This document shows positions 52,581-62,680 of a stretch of DNA of 64,000 nt, in pieces. Both the position numbers and the translations under genes were made by a program. The DNA comes from Marchantia polymorpha subsp. ruderalis (lineage: Eukaryota; Streptophyta; Marchantiopsida; Marchantiales; Marchantiaceae). Under the pieces are notes generated by a model, which worked only from the letters and a program-made list of their open reading frames with translations, was not told the DNA's origin and made no database searches. Position 1 is the stretch's first letter. Every line of letters starts with the position of its first letter. The stretch spans positions 21,702,501-21,766,500 of the forward strand of contig AP031353.1 in assembly GCA_037833965.1 (NCBI GenBank), read 5' to 3'.

Positions 52581-53187
52581 CCAAGATTTCACTACGCCCT
52601 CGGAGTGAAAGAATCTGATCTTCGATGAAATAATTTCAATTTGTCATGGTTGACTCGATCGAAGTGACGTACTCTTTACTTCTTGATGTCATAAGTGAAA
52701 TTTCTCCACACGTTCTTAACTATGAAAGTACCAAAGTACTTAGGAAGAAACTTTTTCCTTCCTCTCTTGTATCTAATTGCGTCAAAAAGCATCACCCAAT
52801 CATCTTCCTTGAACGGCTTCAAGTCGTGATTTCCACTTCGTTTTTTGTCATACTTCTTCTGAAATTGTTGAGCTCGCTCCACTCGTACCATGGTCAAAGC
52901 TCAAGCTTCCTATAACTCCATCAGCTGTTGCTGGCGAGACTTGACAACTTCCACGCCATTCGCTTTCTTCATTTTCTGCCGAATCGTCGTGAATGTTGTC
53001 AAATCAAACTGTATGGGAAGTTTTGACTCAACTTTATACACCATCCAAAAAGGTGAGTACCCGGTTGATGTCTTCCATGTTGTGCGATACTCCCACAAGA
53101 TAGCATGAAGACTCTTGTCCAAATTGTGTTTACTCTCGTTTATGTCTGGATCCTTGGCCAACATCATACATAGAGTGTAGTTGGTCC
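52581..53187 (-). pseudogene. Ty3/gypsy integrase, C-terminal part (downstream of the LTR pair)
   Basis: Two minus-strand frames cover this part. 53,167-52,910 contains HAILWEYRTTWKTSTGYSPF, the conserved post-core integrase region. 52,897-52,676 contains QKKYDKKR...PFKEDDWVMLFD...KYFGTFIVKNV, the GPF/GPY-like module. They continue the integrase that starts at 54,802 on the other side of LTRs B and C. A frame break near 52,900 separates the two. Confidence 0.85.
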
Positions 53188-53938
53188 TGCAACCTCCGGG
53201 CTGACTCTCACTCAGGTTTACCTCAGATGGCTTTTCGGTAGCTCATCATGATTCTAGAAGACTAGGATTCCGCATCATACTCATAACCTAAACATCCTCT
53301 CACACAATCTCTCAAGGTATCACTCCAACTCATACACTCATCGACACTCCAAGGTACTGAAAGTTCGTCACTCTTTCATATATGAAACAAGTCTCTACAT
53401 ATGAACTCTCCAAACTTGCTTGAGAGGCTCTTCCCTACCTCTCTATATATACTACTTGAGAATTTATCATAGTAACAAATGGTAATTTCTATCTAACTTA
53501 CTTCTACGAAGATAAACCATAGTAAGGTTGACTAGTTATCAATATGTGGCAACATGCCATTGGCCCCCTAAACCTTCTAGATGTTTACTAATCCCTAGAT
53601 TGAAGTGGCGACATGCCATTTGTGCCTTTCCAACTTTTAGAACTTCCACTTTCCACTAAGTCAACATTAGACTTAGTCTAACCAATGGAATACTCCTTAC
53701 TTTAGTCAAACCAATCAAAACTAAGCATGAAGTTCAAAAGTATTTTCTCTTGGAATCTAGACTTTTGTACAAGACAAAATAGAAGTGCTCACTCAAATCT
53801 TCTAGAACTTCTCTAGTTATTCCGCCAAGTATAGACATTATAACTAAACTAGCTAGACTTAGTCATAACTATCCTAACCATTATTAACTCCTTGGCTAAT
53901 TCTAGTTTTATTTCACACATGCAATATCTGGTCTTACA
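53188..53938 (-). mobile_element. LTR B, solo LTR within gypsy integrase
   Basis: The minus strand starts TGTAAGACCAGA at 53938 and ends GGAGGTTGCA at 53188 (751 bp). A TATA box (agtatatatagag) lies at about 53,443-53,453. It is flanked on the left by gtcc (53184-53187, minus strand GGAC) and on the right by gtct (AGAC), which separates it from LTR C. Confidence 0.88.
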
Positions 53939-53942
53939 GTCT

Positions 53943-54801
53943 TGCAACCTCCGGGCTGAATCTCACTCAGGTTTATCTCTGATGGCTTTGTGGTAGCGCA
54001 TCATGGTTCTAGAAGACTAGGATTCATACTCTCACTCATGTCCCAAACACCTTCTCTCACAAACTTTCATGTATCACTCCAACTCACACACAAACTCTCC
54101 TCACATCACCCTCTTCACATAAACGCAAACACACGTCGATACTCCAAGATACTCAAAAACTTCACTCCTTCATTACTGAAACAAGTCCTCACACATGACT
54201 CTCCAAGCTTGCTTGAGAGGTGCTACTCTACCTTTCTATTTATACTACTTGAGAAGTTACCATAGTAACATGTGGTAATTTCTACTAACTTACTTTTACT
54301 TAGGTAAGTTTGACTAAGCCTCTCTACGTGGCAACATGCCATTGGCCTACCTAAACCTTCTAGAAGCTTCCGGAATCCAAGGTTGAGGTGGCGACATGCC
54401 ATTGGAAGCTTTTAAACTTCTACAAGCTTCCTAGCCACTAAGTCAACATTAGACTTAGTCTAGCCAATCATCTTTCATACATTTAGTCAAACCAATCAAA
54501 TCCAAGCTTATAGTCAAATATCTCATCACTTGGAATCTAGAAATTTTGTATAAGACAAAATAGAAGTGCTCACTCCTTGTAAAAGACAAAATAAAAGTGC
54601 TCACTTCATTCTTCTAGAACTCCGCTAATTATTCCGCCAACTATAGACATTGTAGCTAGACTTAGTCATGACTAGATAAACTTAGTTATAACTAACTAAT
54701 TTAGTCATAACTAGCTAGTCTTAGCTATGCCTTGGCTAATCATCCTTAATCACTTGACCACTTCTAAGACTTAGTACATATGTGCAACACCCGGTTTTAC
54801 A
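53943..54801 (-). mobile_element. LTR C, solo LTR adjoining LTR B
   Basis: The minus strand starts TGTAAAACCGGG at 54801 and ends GGAGGTTGCA at 53943 (859 bp). The flanks are gtct (53939-53942) and gtcc (54802-54805). The TATA box agtataaatag lies at 54,236-54,246. Two CCAATGGCATG motifs 61 bp apart lie upstream of it in the sense direction. It carries a tandem duplication of the segment with gtaaaagacaaaata, shared with LTR D but absent from LTR B. Confidence 0.88.
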
Positions 54802-56365
54802 GTCCGCTCCGCCAACCCGTTAGCATTAGGTTTGTAGGAAGTGGTCACTCGAGCCTTGATGAAAAAGTGCTCCAACATGGCTCGTACTATACTTCCCACA
54901 AATTCTCCTCCTCTATTTGATACTAACTCCAATGGACAACCAAATTGAGTAATGATACTCTCATACAAAAATCTACCAACATACTTCTCATTAGTAGATT
55001 TAAGTGGTCTTGCCTCTACCCACTTGGTAAGATAATCAGTAGCTATCTCAATGAACTTATTTCTTCGAGGAGTAAGATTCAAAGGACCTATTAAATCTAT
55101 ACTCCACTTTTCAAAAGGACCTAACATTGGTAAAGAAATCATAGGAGGGGTTTTCATGGACTTTTTAGCAAAAGCTTGACACAAATCACAACTTTTGCAA
55201 TATTCTACACAATCCTTAAAAATGCCCTTCCAATGATAAGCAGCCTCAAGAATCTTGAAGTCAGCAAAATGTCCTCCACATACTGCACCATCATGAAACT
55301 CCTTCATGAGTTGTAGTGCCTCTCCTCTTCCAACTCCCCTTCGTAGAAATCCGTCAGCTGCTTGATGAAAAAGTACCTTCTCCATGATCATGTAAGGTTG
55401 ACATCTCTTCACTAATGCATTTTTCTCCCTTTGATGCATTCCTTGAGGAACCTCTACTCTAGAAATGAAATCCCAAATTTCTTTGTACTCCCTCGTGACT
55501 ATTGTCACCCTGTCCATGACCAGCAAGTCCTCACCCGGAAAGGTGTCATCTACTAACTGATCTCCTACATCATCATATGCTCTCGACATCAAATCCGCAT
55601 TAGCATGCTTCTTTCCAGGTCTATCCTCAATGGTATAATCAAACTCTGCTAGTAGTAGCTTCCATCTAGCTATACTCCCATCGCATTAGGCTTGTTGAAA
55701 ATATATTTCAAAGCCTTATGATCAGTCACTATAGTGAATCTCCCACCCAACAAATAATGTCAAAACTTCTTAAGTGAGAAGATTACAGCTAAGGCCTTTC
55801 TCTCTGCGTCACAAATAATATCTCTTCTCCGCTTGAACCATCTGTTTATTAAGCACAGGCAATTGGATGATCATGCTTTTCATCAACTAATTGACTCAAG
55901 GTGCATCCTCCAACAATATTTGATGGATCTGTGTAAAGAATGAAAGGTTTACCCCAATCCGGTTTTGCCAAAATTGGAGCCGTCACCACCTTCTTGAGAA
56001 CTTCGAACGCCATCTTTGCAACTTCATCCTTGAAAATGAGTTCGTACTCCACTCCCTTCTTCATGTAATTTGTCAAATCATGAGCTTTTGTTGGAGAAGG
56101 ACAAGATGAACCGTCGATAGTACTCCACCATACCAAGGAATTGACTCAACTTGGTCAAAGTCACCGAAAAAGTTAATTCCATGATCCGCGTCACATTCTC
56201 TAGATCCACCGCTAACCATCCTTGGAGATGATATGTCCCAACAATAGGCCTTGCTCACATCCAAAAATGCATTTTTCTAGATTGAGTGAAACTTTAGCTT
56301 CCTCCAACCGTTGAAGTATTTTGATCAAATGATCAAAATGATGTGCATGATCAAAATGATCATAC
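54802..56365 (-). pseudogene. Ty3/gypsy pol: RT thumb/connection, RNase H, H2C2 zinc finger and integrase core, decayed
   Basis: Reading leftward on the minus strand, the RT end has LEEAKVSLNLEKCIFGCEQG with LLLGHIISKDG, then FLGMVEYYRRFI and LKKVVTAPILAKPDWGKPF. RNase H follows with ALAVIFSLKKF and FTIVTDHKALKYIFNKP (near 55,800-55,690), broken by stops. A 273-codon frame at 55,592-54,771 then has the HHCC finger (HFADFKILEAAYHWKG...CKSCDLC) and the integrase core. That core has a first catalytic Asp in WSIDLIGP, Asn where the second Asp belongs (VSNRGGEF), and Glu in NGLAER. The RT catalytic palm, protease and gag are missing. Confidence 0.9.
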
Positions 56366-56685
56366 ATTGAGTAAAATTAATCAAATCCAAGCTTCTAGTC
56401 AAATATCTAATCCCTTGGAATCTAGACATTTGTAAAAGACAAAATAGAAGTGCTCACTCCTTGTAAAAGACAAAATAGAAGTACTCACTTCACTCTTCTA
56501 GAACTCCACTAATTCTTCCGTCAACTATAGACATTATAGCTAAACTTAGTCATGACTAGATAAACTTAGTTATAACTAACTAGTTTAGTCATAACTAGAT
56601 AGACTTAGCTATGCTTTGGCTAATCATTTTTAATCACTTTACCACTTCTAGGATTTAGTACTTATGTGCAACACCCGGCCTTACA
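56366..56685 (-). mobile_element. LTR D, truncated 5' LTR of the gypsy element
   Basis: The minus strand starts TGTAAGGCCGGG at 56685 and matches LTR C over its upstream part, including the duplicated gtaaaagacaaaata segment. It stops near 56,366, where reverse transcriptase sequence begins, so the rest of the LTR, the primer site, gag and protease are deleted. The left junction is placed only approximately. Confidence 0.8.
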
Positions 56686-56880
56686 ATGCGAATTGGTGAT
56701 ACATGTGCTGAAGTTTCACTTCCACTTGGCGCTGCTTTTCATTACGCCGAAGGTCCTACTACTGTAAAGCCGAAGGTGTTTACGCCAAAGTCCGAAGGTC
56801 GAAGGCTCTTCTTCGCCTTACCATGTCAACCGCTTCCTACACTTGTAACTTCAGATTTCCTCATCCGTTTTTGACGTTGT
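56686..56880 (-). pseudogene. likely N-terminal piece of the coiled-coil gene relic
   Basis: The minus strand gives MRKSEVTSVGSG, a stop, then KSLRPSDFGVNTFGFTVVGP, a low-complexity style like the N-terminus of the Marchantia coiled-coil family. It adjoins LTR D exactly where the rest of that gene (from 51,925) adjoins LTR A. The bases next to the LTRs are gtgc on the left (51922-51925) and atgc on the right (56686-56689), a possible 4-bp target duplication with one change. Confidence 0.4.
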
Positions 56881-57184
56881 TAGGCTCGTCAGAACGAGCA
56901 CGCCGACCTCTATCTATCAAGATCTTGCCTAAGTCAAGTTATCACTAATTGACAAAGTTATGAATCGTCTACTCTTGTAGATCATAACTCATCTTATTCA
57001 ACTTTAGTGCCTACAAGTAAAAACACTTATTCCAACAGAGGAGTATCTAATATGGATTCCAGTATTCCTAACTTGACATCTATTACAAAATCCACTATTT
57101 AATCTACTTTGGTGTATTTTTATCTTAAAAGTTAGAAATTTCCATTCATCTACTTCTCAAACTTCATCTTTTCAAAAATAATGA
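56881..57184. other. short unassigned junction DNA
   Basis: It contains an LTR-like minus-strand start, TGTTGGAATAAGTG, at 57,037. The sequence to its right leads into copia reverse transcriptase. No gene is visible. Confidence 0.4.
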
Positions 57185-57745
57185 AAAATTACGTTATCAC
57201 AAGTAGAGATGTTTCTTTCAATAAATCCAAATCATCGAAAGAGGTGAAGATTGTTGATCTTGGTACTAACAAAGGCTAGTTATCTTCTTAGAAAATTTCA
57301 AGTTCGTGTTCATACGGCTTCAAAGAGGACATTTTTTGTCTGACAAAAATTGAAGGGGAGATTTTTCATGAAATTTCTCATGATGGGCTCCAAGAAATTG
57401 CTCCACAAGTAACGAGCAAAGCAAAAGAGCAAAATTTTTCTCTCTTTTGAAAGAAGAAAAGCTTGTGCAAAATAAATGTCATGGATTGATTCATTCATTA
57501 CTGAAAATCGTAATATGGATACGAAGGATGGTGATGAAATTGTGTTGATCTTGTTGAAAGTAGAACCTCCTTTTCATAGGAAAGATCAAGCCTCTGTCAA
57601 TAAGCTTGAGTGGAATGTTGCCATGGAACAAAAGATGTAGTTGTTAATAACGATCAAAATTTGGAAGCTCATGGAGCTGTCAGGTAATCAGCCTTTGATT
57701 GATTGCAAGTGGATTAAATCCAGTTGATGAGGAGAAAAGTACAAT
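57185..57745 (+). pseudogene. Ty1/copia region between integrase and RT, plus RT N-terminus, decayed
   Basis: ITSRDVSFNKSK near 57,195-57,230 is the block that normally follows the integrase. EPPFHRKDQ...KLEWNVAMEQKM begins the reverse transcriptase, and LSGNQPLIDCKWIKS comes near 57,675-57,720. Stops occur throughout. The coding breaks off at GEKYN near 57,745, where the pogo-type element starts. An SRDV-like block also occurs near 50,110, so this may belong to a different copia copy from the one at 46-50 kb. Confidence 0.75.
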
Positions 57746-57899
57746 AAAATTACTCTTAATTAATTGTCTTGGGCCAACAAAAGCCTATTAGTTTCTAGCA
57801 CTGAGAAAAAATAAGTAGGACGGTTGCACAATGTCGCCTTGTCCGCAATACATCTTGTGTCGTCTTGTTTATGATCCTAGTTCATCAATCATTCCAAAC

Positions 57900-59420
57900 A
57901 TGATCCCGAAACAAGACATTGTCAAAGAACTCAACCGCTTCACTTTAACATATGATCTCCGCAAGACGATCTGTCAGCTTAAAAAGTATAATCCCAATTT
58001 CATCCAGAATGATCTCGTTAAATGGCTTTCCAAAACGCCCAACATCTCCGTCATTCAAATCACGATCTCCAACAGGCTGCAGAAATCAAAAATGTTGTTC
58101 GATCTCGATAACACTGTCGACAAGGACGTCAAATGACACCGCAATGTCATCTATTCACGGCTGGATGCGGCGATGCTGGCATGGATGCAGGCCAACAAAA
58201 GACGCTTCAACATCACTGACGATCTCATACAAAAGAAGATCATCAAGTTCCTTGCCAAACTCTACCTTAATGTAGGCAAGTTCGATTTCTCAAACGGCTA
58301 GCTTGACCGTTTTAAGAATCGACATAGCATCCAATCACACAAACGCTTTGGGAAGAGCGGATTAGTTAACATGAAGGCAATCAACCGCAAGCTATCAGAA
58401 TTTTGATGAGTTCTCGACAAGTACGTCTGATCCGACATCTATAACGTCTCTGCCGGTTCCTAGTAGCCTGGTCCGACAGCTGACCCTTCTCATCAGCTCT
58501 GACTTGGCTTAGGCCGACTTCTAGAACGTAATCTCTCTTTGTATAGCTAATCACTTGCCCTTGTGATTCTTGCTAGCTTCACTGCAGTCATCGCCTTGTA
58601 AACCCCCAGTGCTTCTCTTTGGGCCAACAGCTAGAACTTGCTGGTTAACATAAAAAAGGATTAAGTTATTTTGGTAAATATATTCAACCAGCCCCAGTAC
58701 TTTTACCGATAAATATTTTAGAAGATTTTACTAAACCTTTATCACTAAGTTTACGACTTTTTGGGAATAAATGAGACCGGATGTGTTACTAGATGCATGG
58801 CGACAATTTGTTGGCGATCCAACTTTTGGTAAAAAGAAAGTAGAACAAGAAGAGAATCATCTGCGCCAACAATGATGGCTCCAAAAAACTACAGCTCTCG
58901 ATAATTGGAAAGTCGTTCAATCCATGCTGCTTCAAGAATGTCAAGTGCAACAATCTTAGATATGTCTATCATGCGAATTCAAACGCTTGGATGACGCTAA
59001 ACTTCTTCAAAATCTGGTTGAAAGCCTTTGATTGTTGCATGAAAGGGTGCAACGTCATCTTGAACAAGTGTAGTGCGCATATTAAGCCTAGTGATCTAGC
59101 AACACACAATGTGAAGCTTTAGCACACAAGGTTGCTCTGTCTGCCACCCAACACAACCTCAAAGATCCAAACCGGTGATGTTGGATTCATTTGCAACTTC
59201 AAGGCCTATTACCGCCATTGCTTCAATTGTCTTATCTTGCAAAAAATTGAGAACAATGTCAAAAATCTAGAAAAGATCAGCATCTTGGAGGACATTCCGA
59301 TGGAAGTTGCAATGTGGAAATTGAATGTTAAGCTCACCAAAATCTATAACTGTTTCAATCACTACCAGATCCGTACCGTTCTTGACTTGACGTCGCACAA
59401 CAATCTTGGACCCCGCTGAC
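57900..59420 (+). pseudogene. pogo/Tigger-like transposase with CENP-B-type DNA-binding domain, decayed
   Basis: In order it holds an N-terminal psq-type helix-turn-helix (57,930-58,100: LRKTICQLKKYNPNFIQNDL then ISNRLQKS). The CENP-B/Tc5 domain follows (58,165-58,350: AAMLAWMQANKRRFNITDD then DFSNG-stop-LDRFKNRH). The DDE nuclease is at 58,845-59,419 (ICANNDGSKKLQLSIIGKS, then NAWMTLNFFKIWLKAFD). Its second catalytic Asp is replaced by Asn (VILNKCSAH), and CLPPNTTSKIQTGDVGFICN keeps the third acidic residue. The first catalytic Asp region is not recognisable. In-frame stops include TAG in place of the conserved Trp in 'NGWLDRF'. Confidence 0.85.
58652..58768 (+). pseudogene. atpI: nuclear insertion of chloroplast DNA: atpI fragment
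   Basis: 39 codons encode [21 protein letters not shown] followed by [16 protein letters not shown]. This is a highly conserved segment of chloroplast ATP synthase CF0 subunit a (subunit IV, AtpI). The frame has no stop until just after LFGN. It lies between the CENP-B-type and DDE parts of the transposase relic. The next 80 bp (to about 58,845) also have an open, plastid-like composition but I cannot assign them. It is a fragment, so it makes no ATP synthase subunit. Confidence 0.88.
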
Positions 59421-60070
59421 ACTATTGGACGAGCTGAAGACTCAAGTCCAACAGCTCCGGTCTCGCAACCCTATGAACATTCACAACTTTATGAACTATC
59501 CTCTTCTTTGAAGAAGAAAAATAGTAGCTCATTTTCTTTTGGAAGATGAGCGAAGAATAAACATGGATTGAAAAGAGAAAGACAACAATACCAACGCTCC
59601 AGTCACTAACGACACCATCTTGGATGATTCCGGATTACTTCCATTATCGACCAGGATGATGACAACAATGAACTCCCATGGACATTCCACAAAGAGGCAG
59701 CTCTAATGGTCGACAAGCTGCAAGCCTACTAGTTGCAACAATTTGAATGCAATATTGACTTTTCATGCCTTCTCCAGAAATGAAGTATTATGTTGTCATC
59801 ATCCAACACAATAGTCTTGTTCAACAATCCATCAAAAACTACTTCATGGCTCCTTCAGTAGTGATATATGTAGGTATTAAAACAAAAAATGCTTGGGTAC
59901 CGGTTTGATCTTATTAAATATTAGAGGAGAGGGATTGCTAATATTTGGCTCGGTTTTAAGTCGGGACTTAAAAATGTATCAATCAAGAGGGGTTATTACT
60001 TGGTGCAGTTATTATACCTAACCATGTGTTTTTCCGAGGATATCAGTTTAGAGCAGTTTATCTTTATGCT

Positions 60071-60870
60071 TAAAGTTAGGTGAATGGTTGAAGTTTTCAC
60101 ACAATATAAGGTATGGACTATAACAAAATTTTCTTTCTTGTAGCAAAGTATGCTAAAATTTGTCTGGTTTGTGCATTTGTCGCAATATTAAGTATTTTAA
60201 TGGATCAGATGTACGTAGTTACAATATTTGTAGATTTATATGAAACAACTAATTGGCATTAAAAATTCTTTGAAAAGATTAGATTTATTGATATGTAAAT
60301 TGCTAAGATCGTTATTTGGAGTGAAGCAAGCTCATATGCAATGAAATGCACGATTTGATGAGTTCATGAAAGCTCAAGATTTTTCATGTAGTGTGTATGA
60401 TCCTTGTGCAGACATAAAGAAAGTGAATAATGAAGTTTTAAATGTTATTATTCTACTGTTTTACGCTGATGACATGTCGATCTTGCCAAAGAATCAATCT
60501 GATGTTCACTAATGCAAGAACCAGTTGAAGTCTTCAATCAAAATGAAGGATTTGAAGAAGTATAAGAGTATATTATGGATAAACATCTAGAAGAATTTGA
60601 TGAAAAAGAGGTTATGGTTTAATCAAGGCAAATATGTTCAACATGTACTTGACAGGTTTAATTTGGCAGATAAAAAAAAAAGGAATTCTTTTGGCAACGC
60701 ATTTTAAACTTTCCGCAACTCAACATCCAACTGATATCATTGAGAAAGTAACGATGTCATGTGTTCTTTATGACATAGCTGTAGTCGGCCTCATATAATT
60801 GATATATTGCTCTAGCAAAGAAAAAGGTGAACAAGTTCATATCAAATCTATCATCTACATGCCACGTTGA
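60071..60870 (+). pseudogene. Ty1/copia reverse transcriptase, central and C-terminal part, decayed
   Basis: It resumes the RT right of the pogo relic with VFTQYKVW, then LVAKYAKICLVCAFVAI and MDQMYVVTIF (60,120-60,230). KSLFGVKQAHMQ then matches the 'KSLYGLKQ' motif (about 60,297-60,340), followed by FDEFMKAQDFSCSVYDPC. The catalytic motif reads YADD (60,463-60,474) instead of the usual YVDD. KYVQHVLDRFNLAD and HFKLSATQHPTD follow. Stops and frameshifts make it inactive. The RNase H part and a 3' LTR are not seen. Confidence 0.85.
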
Positions 60871-60879
60871 CACGTAGCT

Positions 60880-62648
60880 ATATAATTTGTAATTGTCTCG
60901 ATTGTGAAATGAAACTTAAATTTTTTTACTTACATCGTAAAATTTTCAAAGATAATTATGACTTGCTTTTCTCTATGGTGAACAACATTAAATTTAAACT
61001 TTAATCTAATTATGATAATTTGGATTAGATCTTAATTCAAACTTGAATCAATATAAACAAATGAAATGTTTTAATATTTGAAGTGTTTTATATGTTGATA
61101 TATCGTTGAAAAGTGTCTGATGTAAATTTACAGAATTTGATGAAATATCATGTTAAAATTTTATCAAATTTCTGTTAATTTTACTTGCAACGGATAACAA
61201 AAGAATGAATTGTTTTCAAATTTAAAGCAGATGATAGGTTTTTTTTATAATTATCATTTAAGAATGTGATATGGTTTTTCAAAATCAAATTTATAAATGA
61301 AAATTTTGTATATAATTTATTGCTTAAAACGCAAATATATATCAACCATGATGATAATTAAAATTTTATTATGTGATATGATGAAGATTGTGATATATAA
61401 TGTTTCAAATATGATATTAGAACTTATTATACTAAGCCTATTATAATTAACGATTCAATTTTCTGTCAACAGATATAATTTTTTAATGTATTCAAAATTT
61501 ATTGAATTAAATTTTTCTTTAATACTTATTTGAATCAATTCTTTTATCATTCAAATGTGAAAGATTTTTTATGTGAAAAGATTTGAATTAAATTATTTTG
61601 GGAAAAAAACTAGATTAAAATTTTCTAAAATTTTCCTTAAAATGTATAAATTTTTATGCTTTTATTGAAAAAATCTGAAAATTAGAAATATTCAACTTGT
61701 GAATCTAATCATAATGTTAATGATGATCATAAGTTTCTATAAGATAACTATGAAATATCATAGCTATGATTTGAGTGCATTTAATTTTGCAAAATGATGT
61801 GTTAAAATATCTTTCGTAACAATATATTTATCTACAATTCACATCTTTTTATTTTCTTTGAAACTACATAGATTACTATGCTAAAAAGTGTAACATTAGA
61901 AAAATAATATAACATCAGTAGAATATTATATTAATAAAACAACTTCAAAAAAATGCGATTTCATTAAGATTATATTTTTCTAAAACAAAGACCTCCAAGC
62001 ATTCAAGATATTTATAATAAGAATTTGACCATTGATGCTTATACAAAAGTTTCACATTGATACAAAAGAAATAAAAGATTCAAAATCAAGATATCATCTT
62101 GAAAAATATCTACTAACTAAAACGATTATTTTTAGGCCATAAATGAACATAACAATCTCTATACAATAATTTTAACATTGCTCTCACTAGTATATATAAA
62201 TATCTTTTTGCTTTTAGTGTTTGAAAATTATCATTATTTTATTATCATATCAATTCATAACAGTTTTTGCTTTGTTTAAGTCATTAAATTGATGCAAGCA
62301 CTAGTTAACTAGTGTATCTTCAATAAATTATTGAATCTAGAATAATATTGAAAATTTTTAATCATTTTATTTTTAAAAAAATACAAAGAAAATTAATTTA
62401 TGATTTCTTCTTCAAATTTTGTAAATAATCTTATAAAATAATTATTTTTGAAATTTTTTTCTTTCAACATTTTCATAATTTTTTTGTTGCATTATTGATT
62501 ATTTTGTCAAGTAATATCAAGTCGTAATACAACTCAAAGTTATTTCAATCACAATCCACTATCAATTTTATTCATTTTGGAAAAAATGGATGTGTTTTCC
62601 AAATTTAAATTTTGAGTTGGATTTCAAATCCAAGAATTTTTTATATCA

Positions 62649-62680
<32 letters not shown>

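Larger units (their letters stand above)
57746..60070 (+). mobile_element. pogo/Tigger-type DNA transposon relic (Tc1/mariner superfamily)
   Basis: It is inserted between two adjoining parts of a copia reverse transcriptase, so these limits are the RT break points. Clear terminal inverted repeats were not found by eye. The transposase is described separately. Chloroplast DNA lies inside it at 58,652-58,768. The non-coding right part (about 59,860-60,060) is presumably the element's 3' end. Confidence 0.7.

Noticed and set aside
50243..57022. Imperfect inverted repeat (ttttactt..aggcac and its complement) at the ends of the 6.8-kb insert between copia parts
   Set aside because: Only about 14 matching bases with a gap, and no convincing target duplication. 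I chose it by looking at both junctions, so chance is likely.
57900..58136. First impression of a standalone small host gene at 57,831-58,136
   Set aside because: The same frame continues past a single TGA into the CENP-B-type domain, and the segment itself is the psq-type helix-turn-helix of the transposase.
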